From an uncultured Blastocatellia bacterium (lineage in GTDB: Bacteria; Acidobacteriota; Blastocatellia; Pyrinomonadales; Pyrinomonadaceae): a stretch of DNA of 43,913 nucleotides. The notes beneath the pieces are model-generated. The model worked only from the letters and a program-made list of their open reading frames with translations. It did no database searches and had not been told where the DNA came from. This document shows, piece by piece, positions 31,837 through 40,844 of this stretch. Position 1 is the stretch's first letter. Each line of letters begins with the position of its first letter. The position numbers were made by a program, and so were the translations under genes. Location of the stretch: assembly GCA_946480785.1 (NCBI GenBank), contig CAMLLD010000056.1, positions 1 to 43,913 of the forward strand. The letters run 5' to 3'.

Positions 31837-34800
31837 ATGAGCAAGCTTACTGAACAGATCGCGGATCTCACACCTCAACAACGTGACTTGCTGGTCCTGC
31901 TGCTGGGTCGAAAGAAACGAGAGGAAGCCGCGCGCTCGCGGATCGCGCCCGTGAGCCGGAGCTCCAACACCTTTCCGCTTTCGTTTGCGCAACAGCGTCT
32001 CTGGTTTCTCAACCAGCTTCAGCAGGATTCGGCTGTTTACAACGTGGCCGGAGGCGTGCGCATGGAGGGTCCGCTCTCCGTGGTCGCACTGGAGCGCGCG
32101 TTGAATGAAGTCGTGCTGCGGCACGAAGCACTTCGGACGACCATTCGGCAGATTGACGGTGAGCCGGTGCAAGTCGTCAGCAGCCCGCACGTTTTTCACT
32201 TAACGAAGTTTGATCTGCGGAACGTGCCGCAGGCGCAGCGCGAAACGGAAGCGCAGTTGTTACTCACGATCGAAGCGCGCAAGGCCTTCAACGTCGAAGG
32301 TGGACCACTGTTTCGGGCCACGTTGTTGCTGCTCTCGGCGGAAGAGCACATCCTGCTATTGACGCTGCATCACATTATTTCCGACGGCTGGTCCATCGGG
32401 ATTCTCGTGCGTGAGTTGATGGAGCTTTATGAAGCTTTCGTACACGGTAGATCGTCGCGGTTGGCTGAGCTTCCGGTCCAGTATGTCGACTTCGCGGCGT
32501 GGCATCGTGAGTGGCTGCAGGGAGAAGTGCTCGAGAAAGCGGTTTCGTACTGGAAAGAAAAACTCGCTGGCGCGCCATCGCTGTTGGAACTGCCGACAGA
32601 TCGCCCGCGTTCACCGAGCCAGGGTTTTTCCGGCGCAAGACAGGCGATCGTAATCACGCCGGAGTTGACCGCGTCGCTGAGAGGGCTTGGCGAGGAACAG
32701 AACGCGACGCTTTTCATGGTCCTGCTCGCGGCGTTCAAAGTGCTGCTGTTCAGGAACGCGCGACAGGAAGATATCGTTGTCGGTGTGCCCATCGCGGGGC
32801 GCAATAATCCCGAGCTCGAAAACGTGATCGGGCTGTTCATAAACATGCTGGCGATGCGCACGGACCTTTCCGGAAACCCGACGTTCCGCGAGCTGTTGGG
32901 TCGAGTGCACGAAACGGCTGTCGATGCTTACGAGCATCAGGACCTGCCGTTTGAGAAGCTCGTTGAAGTCGTGCAGCCTGAGCGGGACACCAGCTACTCG
33001 CCGATCTTTCAGGTGATGTTTCACCTCGGTAACCTCGGGATTCCGTCTTTCAATCTGCCCGGGTTGACGCTGACGCCGCTCGATACCGACACGGGCACGA
33101 GCAAGTTTGATCTGACGCTCGATCTCGCGGAGTCGGCGGGTGGTCTTAAAGGTTCGTTTGACTACAGCACCGAGTTGTTTGACCGCATCACGATTGAACG
33201 TCTGGCGGAACGTTTTCAGATTTTGTTGCAGGCGATTGTTGCCGATCCTGATGCGGCGATCGCATCGCTGCCGTTAATGAGCGCAGCGGAAGAGAAGCGA
33301 GTGGTCGTCGAATTGAACGAGGCTGCTGAGGTTTTTCCGCAAGCGGCTTGTTTGCATCAGATCTTCGAAGAGCAGGTCGAGCAAACGCCGCAAGCCACTG
33401 CCGTCACGTTCGAAGGCCAAAGCCTCACGTATTTCGATCTCAACGGCCGCGCCAACCAACTCGCGCATCGCTTGATGAAGCTCGGCGTCCGATCGGAAGT
33501 ACCGGTGGCGATCTGCATGGAACGCTCACTGGATCTGCCTATTGCTTTGATGGCGGTGCTCAAAGCCGGTGGCGCTTATGTTCCGCTCGAACCTTCTTAT
33601 CCACGCGAACGTCTCGCTTTCATTATCGAAGAAGCACGTGCGCCGGTTGTGTTGACGCAACGAGCGATCGCAGACGAGCAATCGTTTGCGAACGTGCACG
33701 CGATCAGCCTCGACAGCGACATCGATGTTTGGGCAAGTGAGAGCACGGAAAACCCACGCGCCGACGTAACTGACGAAAATCTCTGTTACGTCATCTACAC
33801 CTCCGGTTCCACCGGTCAGCCCAAGGGCGCGATGCTGCATCATCGGGGTGTGCGCAATCGTCTGCTGTGGGGCATCACTGACTACAAACTCGGCAGCGGC
33901 GACGTTGTGCTGCACAAGACGCCGCTCACTTTCGACGTCTCTGTGTGGGAACTCTTCGCACCGTTGTTAAGTGGAGCGCGTCTGCTCATCGCCAAACCTG
34001 GCGGACATCAGGACACTGCTTACCAACTCGAGTTGATGGCGCGCGAGCGCGTGACGCACGTGGATTACGTGCCCACGATGCTCGAAGTGCTGCTCGAAGC
34101 TGAAGGACTGGAACGTTGCGACAACCTCAAGATCGTCACGGCTGCGGGTGAAGCACTCACGCGCGAGCTGCGCGACCGCTTCTACTCACAAACAAACGCA
34201 AAGCTCTACAACCTCTACGGTCCCACCGAAGCGTCGCTCGCGGTCACGTATTGGGTCTGTGAGCCGGATGGCGAAGAACGTGTGATTCCCATCGGCCGTC
34301 CAATGAGCAACGTGAAGATCTACATTCTTGATAAACAGCTACAGCCGGTTCCGATCGGTGTGGCCGGTGAGTTGCACATCGGCGGCGTAGCGCCGGGACG
34401 CGGTTATCTGAAGCGACCTGATCTCACGGCAGACAAGTTCATTCCTGACGCGTTCGGTGAACAAGGAGAGCGACTGTACAAAACAGGCGACCTCGCACGT
34501 TATCGCTCGGACGGCGCGATCGAGTTTCTCGGGCGTCTCGATCATCAGGTGAAGATCCGCGGCATGCGCATGGAACTCGGCGAAGTGGAAGCCGCTTTGT
34601 GCCAGCACCCGGCGGTAAGAGAAGCGGTGATCTTAGCGCACGAAATCACGGCGGGAAACAAATCGTTGGTGGCGTATGTCGTGAGCAAGCAGGAGCCGCT
34701 GCCCACGAGCGACGAGCTGCGCAATTTCCTGCGGCAACGATTGCCCGAGTACATGGTGCCGGCCGCACTCGTCGTGATGAACGAACTACCGCTAACGCCG

Positions 34801-35205
34801 AACGGCAAGATCGATCGGCGCGCGTTGCCCAATCCCGAAGAGTTCTTCTCCGACTCCGAAGCCCCTTACATCGCCCCCGAAAGCGATCTCGAACAGACCA
34901 TCGCCACTGTCTGGCAACAAGTCTTCAACATCGAACGCGTGAGCATCCACAGCAACTTCTTCGATCTCGGCGGAAACTCCCTGTTGCTCGCCAAGGTGCA
35001 CAGCAAACTGCGCGCGGCGCTGAATCGCGACATACAGATCGTCGAGTTGTTCAAATACACAACGATCTACGCGCTCGCAAAATATCTGAGCGAAACCGAA
35101 GCGAAGCCCGTACTGCTCGACGCGGGCCGCGAACAAGCCGACCTCCGCAAGAAGTTGATGAAGCGACGCCGATCCGCGCCCGAACGAGCAGCGGCGGGAG
35201 TTTAG
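31837..35205 (+). CDS. NRPS 2: C-A-PCP single module
   Basis: The 1122-residue protein is one elongation module. A short N-terminal helical region (SKLTEQIADLTPQQRDLLVLL), possibly a docking or linker element, precedes the C domain (from about 47; HHIISDGWS near 178, an L-type donor motif), the A domain (about 506-990; IYTSGSTGQPKG near 654) and a PCP (Ser1048 in LGGNSLLL), ending in a basic tail (KKLMKRRR). Its A domain is almost identical to A1 of NRPS 1 and has the same hand-read code DVWDTALLAK, so residues 1 and 3 of the product should be the same amino acid. The PCP motif LGGNSLLLAKVHSKL is of the type often seen before PKS modules. The start at 31837 has AGGAAG, overlapping the upstream stop, at six-base spacing. 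The PKS starts 4 bases downstream. Confidence 0.96.
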   Translation: MSKLTEQIADLTPQQRDLLVLLLGRKKREEAARSRIAPVSRSSNTFPLSFAQQRLWFLNQLQQDSAVYNVAGGVRMEGPLSVVALERALNEVVLRHEALRTTIRQIDGEPVQVVSSPHVFHLTKFDLRNVPQAQRETEAQLLLTIEARKAFNVEGGPLFRATLLLLSAEEHILLLTLHHIISDGWSIGILVRELMELYEAFVHGRSSRLAELPVQYVDFAAWHREWLQGEVLEKAVSYWKEKLAGAPSLLELPTDRPRSPSQGFSGARQAIVITPELTASLRGLGEEQNATLFMVLLAAFKVLLFRNARQEDIVVGVPIAGRNNPELENVIGLFINMLAMRTDLSGNPTFRELLGRVHETAVDAYEHQDLPFEKLVEVVQPERDTSYSPIFQVMFHLGNLGIPSFNLPGLTLTPLDTDTGTSKFDLTLDLAESAGGLKGSFDYSTELFDRITIERLAERFQILLQAIVADPDAAIASLPLMSAAEEKRVVVELNEAAEVFPQAACLHQIFEEQVEQTPQATAVTFEGQSLTYFDLNGRANQLAHRLMKLGVRSEVPVAICMERSLDLPIALMAVLKAGGAYVPLEPSYPRERLAFIIEEARAPVVLTQRAIADEQSFANVHAISLDSDIDVWASESTENPRADVTDENLCYVIYTSGSTGQPKGAMLHHRGVRNRLLWGITDYKLGSGDVVLHKTPLTFDVSVWELFAPLLSGARLLIAKPGGHQDTAYQLELMARERVTHVDYVPTMLEVLLEAEGLERCDNLKIVTAAGEALTRELRDRFYSQTNAKLYNLYGPTEASLAVTYWVCEPDGEERVIPIGRPMSNVKIYILDKQLQPVPIGVAGELHIGGVAPGRGYLKRPDLTADKFIPDAFGEQGERLYKTGDLARYRSDGAIEFLGRLDHQVKIRGMRMELGEVEAALCQHPAVREAVILAHEITAGNKSLVAYVVSKQEPLPTSDELRNFLRQRLPEYMVPAALVVMNELPLTPNGKIDRRALPNPEEFFSDSEAPYIAPESDLEQTIATVWQQVFNIERVSIHSNFFDLGGNSLLLAKVHSKLRAALNRDIQIVELFKYTTIYALAKYLSETEAKPVLLDAGREQADLRKKLMKRRRSAPERAAAGV
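33349..34817 (+). repeat. Duplicated adenylation domain, copy 2 (module 3)
   Basis: This is the second copy of the A domain at 26814-28285, offset by about 6.53 kb and one codon shorter. All ten specificity-pocket residues agree. Silent differences clearly outnumber amino acid changes, so the copies are not brand new or else have been held together by selection or gene conversion. Confidence 0.9.
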
Positions 35206-35209
35206 TCAC

Positions 35210-38200
35210 ATGAGTAACACACAGATCTTTGCAGAAGAGGTCGAGGGAATCGCGATCGTCGGCATGGCGGGACGTTTCCCGCGCGCGCGCAACCTCGATC
35301 AGTTCTGGCAAAACCTGCGCGACGGTGTGGAAGCGATTTCCTTCTTCACCGACGAAGAACTGCGTGCCGCGGGCGTTGATGCGACGTTGCTACGCGATCC
35401 GGCTTACGTGAAGGCCAATGGAATTCTCGAAGACGCGGAGCTCTTCGATGCGTCTTTCTTCGGCATCAATCATCGCGAAGCCGAGATGATGGATCCGCAG
35501 CATCGCATCTTTCTCGAATGCGCGTGGGAAGCACTCGAAAACGCCGGTTACAATTCCGATTCCTACCATGCGCGCATCGGCGTCTACGCCGGACACGGAC
35601 TCACCAGCTATCTGTTGTCGAACCTCTATTCCAATCGCCAAAGCATTCTGGCCCTTAGCGGCGGCCAGAGTTTGCTGGGCAATGAAAAGGACTATCTATC
35701 AACGCGCGTCTCTTACAAGTTGAACCTCGATGGTCCAAGTCTCAGCGTGCAGACAGCGTGCTCGACTTCGTTAGTCGCCGTGCATCTCGCGTGTCAGAGT
35801 CTGCTCAACGGAGAGTGCAGCCTCGCCCTCGCCGGCGGCATCACCATCTCGATCCCGCAGAAGGTCGGATACAAGTACGAAGAGGGTGGGATCATGTCGC
35901 CCGACGGTCATTGCCGCGCGTTCGACGCCGCTGCGAAAGGCACAGCGCCCGGCAGTGGCGTGGGTATCGTCGTGCTCAAGCGCCTCGAAGACGCGCTCGC
36001 CGACGGCGATACGATCCACGCTGTTATCAAAGGCTCGGCCATCAACAACGACGGTTCGCAGAAAGCCGGCTACACCGCGCCCAGCATTGAAGGTCAGGCC
36101 GCGGTGATCAGTGAAGCGCTGCACATGGCGGGCGTCGAACCGTCGAGTATCGGCTATGTCGAAGGTCACGGCACCGGCACCGTGCTCGGCGATCCGATCG
36201 AAGTGGCGGCGTTGACCCAAGCGTTCCGCGCCGGAACCGACGCGAATGAGTTCTGTGCGCTCGGCTCGGTGAAGACGAGCATCGGTCACGCGGACACGGC
36301 CGCAGGTGTTGCGGGATTGATCAAGACGGTGCTCGCACTCAAGCACAAACAGATTCCGCCGAGTCTTCATTTCCACGAGCCGAACCCGGGGATCGATTTC
36401 GCGAACAGTCCATTCTACGTGAATGCGAAACTTACCGAATGGACGAGCAACGGCACGCCGCGTCGAGCGGGTGTTAGTTCGTTCGGCATCGGCGGCACGA
36501 ATGCGCATGTGATCGTCGAAGAAGCGCCGCACGTTGCGTCTGTTGGAACAGAAAGACCGCTGCACCTAATTGCTTTGTCAGCGAAGACCGGCAGCGCGCT
36601 GACGACGATCGCGCAAAATCTCGCCGAGTATCTGAAGCAGAATCCGCAGTTGAACATCGCCGACGTGGCCCACACGCTGCAGCGCGGCCGCAAGGCTTTC
36701 GATCATCGTCTCGCGCTTGTTTGTAGCGATCTAGATGAAGCCGCAGCGGCGCTTGAGACACAAGATGAAAGACGCGTCGTCACCGCCGTTCAGGAAACAA
36801 ACGATCATCCGGTGATGTTCATGTTTCCCGGACAAGGCGCCCAACATCCCAGGATGGGGGCAGAGCTGTATGAAGTCGAAGAGACGTTCAGAGAGCAGAT
36901 GGACCTCTGCTCAGATTTGCTTCACCCCCACCTGGGATGCGACCTGCGCGCGCTGCTCTATCCGTCGCAGGACCAGACGGAGGAAGCCGCGGAACAACTG
37001 AAGCAGACCATCTTCACGCAGCCCGCCCTCTTCGTCGTCGAGTATGCGCTCGCGAAACTTTGGCTGAGCTGGGGCGTGCGTCCGCGCGCGATGATCGGAC
37101 ACAGCATCGGTGAGTACGTTGCTGCGTGTCTCGCGGGAGTCATGTCGCTGGAAGACGCGCTGACACTCGTGGCCGCACGCGGGCGTTTGATGCAGAGTCT
37201 TCCGGGTGGCGCGATGACGAGCGTCACGTTGCCGGAAGCGGAACTCGCTTCGCTGCTCGACAACCGCTTATCAATCGCGGCGGTGAATGGCCCATCATTC
37301 TGCGTCATCTCGGGTGAGACTGACGCGATCGAAGAGCAGGAAAAGTTGCTCAGCGAGCGTGGACACCTTTGCCGCCGTCTGCACACTTCGCACGCGTTTC
37401 ATTCCGTGATGATGGATTCGATTCTGGAGCCGTTCGTGGAGTTAGTGAAGACGATCAAATTGAGTGCGCCACAGTTGCCTTACATCTCGAATGTGACGGG
37501 CACGTGGATCACCGCGACGGAAGCGACCGACCCGCACTATTGGGCCAGGCACCTGCGCGAAACAGTTCGGTTCGATGCCGGCGCGCGGGAGTTGTTGAAG
37601 AGTCAGAACGCGATGTTGCTGGAAGTCGGACCAGGACGGACGTTAACAAAGCTCACGCAAAGCCATGTAGCGAAGGACGCTGTCCTTTACTCGCTTCCGG
37701 GCCCGCAAGAGAAAAAATCAGAGCTGCGCACGATGCTCGATGCTGTTGGCGCTTTGTGGCTCGCCGGACGGCAAATCGACTGGGCCGGATTTTCTGCCGG
37801 ACGAAGACAGCGCCGCATACCGCTGCCGACTTATCCTTTCGAACGAAAGCGTTACTGGATCGAACCGAATTCGGCTGACGTCAGCGTCGCGCCGTATCAA
37901 TCGCGTTTACAGAAACGAGCGGATATTTCTGAGTGGTTCTACGCGCCGCTGTGGAAACAATCACCAACTCCGTCTGCTGTTTTGGGAAATGATGAAACCT
38001 CACGCTGGCTCGTGTTCCTCGACGGCACCGGACTCGGCACACAGATCGTCGAGCGTTTGAAGCGAGCGAATCACGACGTATTCACGGTGCAAGCGGACGA
38101 GCAGTTTGCAAAATTGAGTGAGACAACGTTCACGATCAACCCGCGGCGTGCGGAAGATTATCAGCTCTTATTGAAGGAACTCGCAGCAGCGAAGCAAAGC

Positions 38201-40816
38201 CCGACGCGCATCGTTCATCTTTGGAGCGTGACAGCCGAAGGCGAGTTTCGCGCGGCGTTCGAGACTGACGAACGCTCGCTGGACCAGGGTTTCTACAGCC
38301 TGCTGTTTCTGGCGCAAGCTCTCGGCGGCCAGATTTCATCTACGCCGGTCCATATCGACGTTCTTTCCTCAAACATGCAGAGCATCGCCGGCGAGAAAGA
38401 GTTGTGTCCCGAGAAGGCGGCGCTGCTTGGACCATGCAAAGTGATCCCACAGGAATACCCGAACATAACCATCCGCAGCATCGACATTGTTCTGCCCGAA
38501 GCCGAAAGCGCATCAGCGAAGAGACTTGTGGATCAACTGACCGCGGAGATTGCGCGGCCAATGACTGAGACAGTCGCTTACCGCAACGACGCGCGTTGGG
38601 TGCAGTTTCTTGAGCCGCTGAAACTTGAAGAGTCGGTCGGAGCTCCGGCGCAGTTGCGTTACGGCGGCGTGTATCTGATCACGGGCGGCTTGGGTGGTAT
38701 CGCGCTTGAGCTCGCAGAGTATCTGGCGAAAACAGTGAAAGCGAAACTGGTCCTGCTCGGTCGCTCCGAAATGCCGCCGCGAGTCGAGTGGGAACAGTGG
38801 CTCGCGACACACGACACCGAAGATCCCATCAGCCGCCGGATCGCAAAGTTGCAGGCGGTCGAACAGCACGGCGGCGAGGCGCTCGTGCTGCGTGGCGACG
38901 TTACCGATCGCAAGCGAATGCGCGAAGTCGTAGCCGAGATCTTCCAGCGCTTCGGTGAGCTGAACGGCGTGGTCCATGCAGCCGGTGTTGAAGCGGGCGG
39001 GCTGATCCAACTCAGAACTGCGCAGCAAGCGGCCGGCGTACTCGCACCGAAAGTGCAGGGACTTCGTGCTCTCGAATTCGCGCTCAAGGATGTTGACCTC
39101 GACTTCTTTATCCTCTGCTCTTCGCTCAGCTCCGTGCTTGGCAGTGTGGGCCAGGTGGATTACTGCGCCGCAAACTTCTTCCTCGACTCGTTCGCCCATT
39201 ACGACAGTCTCAAAACGGGCAGACATACCGTGTCAGTCAATTGGGACGCGTGGCAGGAGATCGGGCTGGCAACTAAGAAGGCGACTTGGCTCAAAGCCAA
39301 AGAGGAGATTCCGCATCACCGCGAGATCGATCATCCTTTACTCGGTGAGTGCATCGACGAGAGCGCCGAGCGCAAAGAGTATCTGACGAAATACAGCGTC
39401 GCTGATTTCTGGACTCTCGACGAGCACCGGATTGCGGGACACGCGCTGCTGCCCGGCACCGCTTACCTCGAAATCGCGCGCGCAGCATTTGAAGAACACA
39501 CGCAGAGCGATGTCCTTGAGCTCAGTGATTTCTACTTCCTGAACATCTTTCGTCTCGGCGACAGCGAGGTGAAAGAGGCGCACACGCTGCTCGAGAAAAA
39601 CGGCAACGGGTTTCGCTTCGTCGTCAGGAGCAAAGCCAATCCCACGGACGACGTTTGGCAGGACCATGTGGTCGGCAAGATAACGAAAGCCGCGCCGCAA
39701 ACAACTCGCAGCCACGATTTAAAAGCGATTCTTGAAAGGTGCGCCAACGAAGTGAGCCTTGGCGAAGACGGCGGCATTTCGAACGATCTCGGCCCGCGTT
39801 GGCATTCGTTGAAGTCGTTGCATCTGGGCACGGATGAGTTGCTGGCAGGCATCGAGTTGCGCGAAGAATTTCAGAACGACCTCGAACAATTCAAATTGCA
39901 TCCCGCGATCATCGACATCGTGACCGGCGTCGCCAAGCAGCACTTGTCAGACGGCGGTTCGTATCTGCCGCTGTCGTACAAAAAGGTGAGCGTGCATGCT
40001 CCGCTACCGCGCCGGATCTACAGTCACGCGAAAGCCGGCGCCGGCAATCGGCAGCGTAAAGACGTGCTGACGTTCGACGTAGTGATCATGGATGAAGCGG
40101 GCAGAGAACTGGTCAGCATCGAACAATTCTCCGCCCGCCAAATTGCCGACTCCGCCGCCACGATCGCGGAGATGACTCAGCACGATCAAAACGGCAACCA
40201 GAAGAGCTCTGCTCCGGTGTTGACAGAAGCGGGTCGCCAGAAGTCGGTGGGCCATGACCTGGACCAGCCGCGTTTTTCAGATGGGATCACACCTTCTGAA
40301 GGCGTGGAGGCGTTTGGACGTATCTTGTCAAGCAATCTATGGACACCGCAGATAGTTGTCTCCGCGATCGACATCCACGCCGCCATCGAACACGCGCGGG
40401 AGATGATGAACGCCGACGTCGGGCGGCAGGCCGAAACTCTGAAACCACTCGCGCCGAAAACGATGCATCCGCGTCCGGAAATGGAGACGCCTTACGTCGA
40501 GCCGCGAAACGAGCGCGAACAGATGCTCGCCGAAATCTGGCAGACGTTTCTCGGCATCGAGCAGATCGGCATTCACGATAACTTCTTCGAGCTGGGCGGT
40601 GATTCCGTCGTTGCCATTCACTTCATCGCGCGCGTCAACGAGGCGGGACTACAGTTGAGTCCGCAACAACTCTTCAATAACCCCACGATTGCAGCGTTGG
40701 CGGCGGTCGCCGATGAGCTGCGCGAGGACGAGTCAGGCGACGCCACGCCCTCCGCCTTCGAGATGGTGTCGCTGGACGATTGGCAAGCCAGCGTGATCGC
40801 GGCCTCGTCGCATTGA
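35210..40816 (+). CDS. Type I PKS: KS-AT-KR-DH-ACP
   Basis: The 1868-residue PKS adds one reduced C2 unit. The KS (about 10-435) has Cys184 in TACSTSL, His320 in EGHGTGT and His360 in SIGHAD. The AT (about 535-830) has Ser632 in GHSIGEY and HAFH at 728-731, predicting malonyl-CoA. A KR structural half (from about 905, PLWKQSP) is followed by the catalytic half (about 1150-1355), with TGGLGGIA and Tyr1318 in VDYCAAN; it lacks both the LDD motif of B-type and the Trp of A-type KRs. The DH comes after the KR (about 1365-1645), with His1406 in HRIAGHALLP and Asp1569 in LHPAIID. A stretch resembling a KR C-terminal tail (ITPSEGVEAFGRIL) follows, then the ACP (Ser1799 in LGGDSVV). No enoylreductase is present, so an alpha,beta-unsaturated thioester is predicted. 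GGAG lies nine bases before the ATG. Confidence 0.95.
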   Translation: MSNTQIFAEEVEGIAIVGMAGRFPRARNLDQFWQNLRDGVEAISFFTDEELRAAGVDATLLRDPAYVKANGILEDAELFDASFFGINHREAEMMDPQHRIFLECAWEALENAGYNSDSYHARIGVYAGHGLTSYLLSNLYSNRQSILALSGGQSLLGNEKDYLSTRVSYKLNLDGPSLSVQTACSTSLVAVHLACQSLLNGECSLALAGGITISIPQKVGYKYEEGGIMSPDGHCRAFDAAAKGTAPGSGVGIVVLKRLEDALADGDTIHAVIKGSAINNDGSQKAGYTAPSIEGQAAVISEALHMAGVEPSSIGYVEGHGTGTVLGDPIEVAALTQAFRAGTDANEFCALGSVKTSIGHADTAAGVAGLIKTVLALKHKQIPPSLHFHEPNPGIDFANSPFYVNAKLTEWTSNGTPRRAGVSSFGIGGTNAHVIVEEAPHVASVGTERPLHLIALSAKTGSALTTIAQNLAEYLKQNPQLNIADVAHTLQRGRKAFDHRLALVCSDLDEAAAALETQDERRVVTAVQETNDHPVMFMFPGQGAQHPRMGAELYEVEETFREQMDLCSDLLHPHLGCDLRALLYPSQDQTEEAAEQLKQTIFTQPALFVVEYALAKLWLSWGVRPRAMIGHSIGEYVAACLAGVMSLEDALTLVAARGRLMQSLPGGAMTSVTLPEAELASLLDNRLSIAAVNGPSFCVISGETDAIEEQEKLLSERGHLCRRLHTSHAFHSVMMDSILEPFVELVKTIKLSAPQLPYISNVTGTWITATEATDPHYWARHLRETVRFDAGARELLKSQNAMLLEVGPGRTLTKLTQSHVAKDAVLYSLPGPQEKKSELRTMLDAVGALWLAGRQIDWAGFSAGRRQRRIPLPTYPFERKRYWIEPNSADVSVAPYQSRLQKRADISEWFYAPLWKQSPTPSAVLGNDETSRWLVFLDGTGLGTQIVERLKRANHDVFTVQADEQFAKLSETTFTINPRRAEDYQLLLKELAAAKQSPTRIVHLWSVTAEGEFRAAFETDERSLDQGFYSLLFLAQALGGQISSTPVHIDVLSSNMQSIAGEKELCPEKAALLGPCKVIPQEYPNITIRSIDIVLPEAESASAKRLVDQLTAEIARPMTETVAYRNDARWVQFLEPLKLEESVGAPAQLRYGGVYLITGGLGGIALELAEYLAKTVKAKLVLLGRSEMPPRVEWEQWLATHDTEDPISRRIAKLQAVEQHGGEALVLRGDVTDRKRMREVVAEIFQRFGELNGVVHAAGVEAGGLIQLRTAQQAAGVLAPKVQGLRALEFALKDVDLDFFILCSSLSSVLGSVGQVDYCAANFFLDSFAHYDSLKTGRHTVSVNWDAWQEIGLATKKATWLKAKEEIPHHREIDHPLLGECIDESAERKEYLTKYSVADFWTLDEHRIAGHALLPGTAYLEIARAAFEEHTQSDVLELSDFYFLNIFRLGDSEVKEAHTLLEKNGNGFRFVVRSKANPTDDVWQDHVVGKITKAAPQTTRSHDLKAILERCANEVSLGEDGGISNDLGPRWHSLKSLHLGTDELLAGIELREEFQNDLEQFKLHPAIIDIVTGVAKQHLSDGGSYLPLSYKKVSVHAPLPRRIYSHAKAGAGNRQRKDVLTFDVVIMDEAGRELVSIEQFSARQIADSAATIAEMTQHDQNGNQKSSAPVLTEAGRQKSVGHDLDQPRFSDGITPSEGVEAFGRILSSNLWTPQIVVSAIDIHAAIEHAREMMNADVGRQAETLKPLAPKTMHPRPEMETPYVEPRNEREQMLAEIWQTFLGIEQIGIHDNFFELGGDSVVAIHFIARVNEAGLQLSPQQLFNNPTIAALAAVADELREDESGDATPSAFEMVSLDDWQASVIAASSH

Positions 40817-40844
40817 GCAACTCACAGTTTTCGTTTTCACAAAC

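Noticed and set aside
35771..36565. 264-codon minus-strand frame opposite the KS domain
   Set aside because: Antisense shadow of a highly conserved KS with intact catalytic triad.
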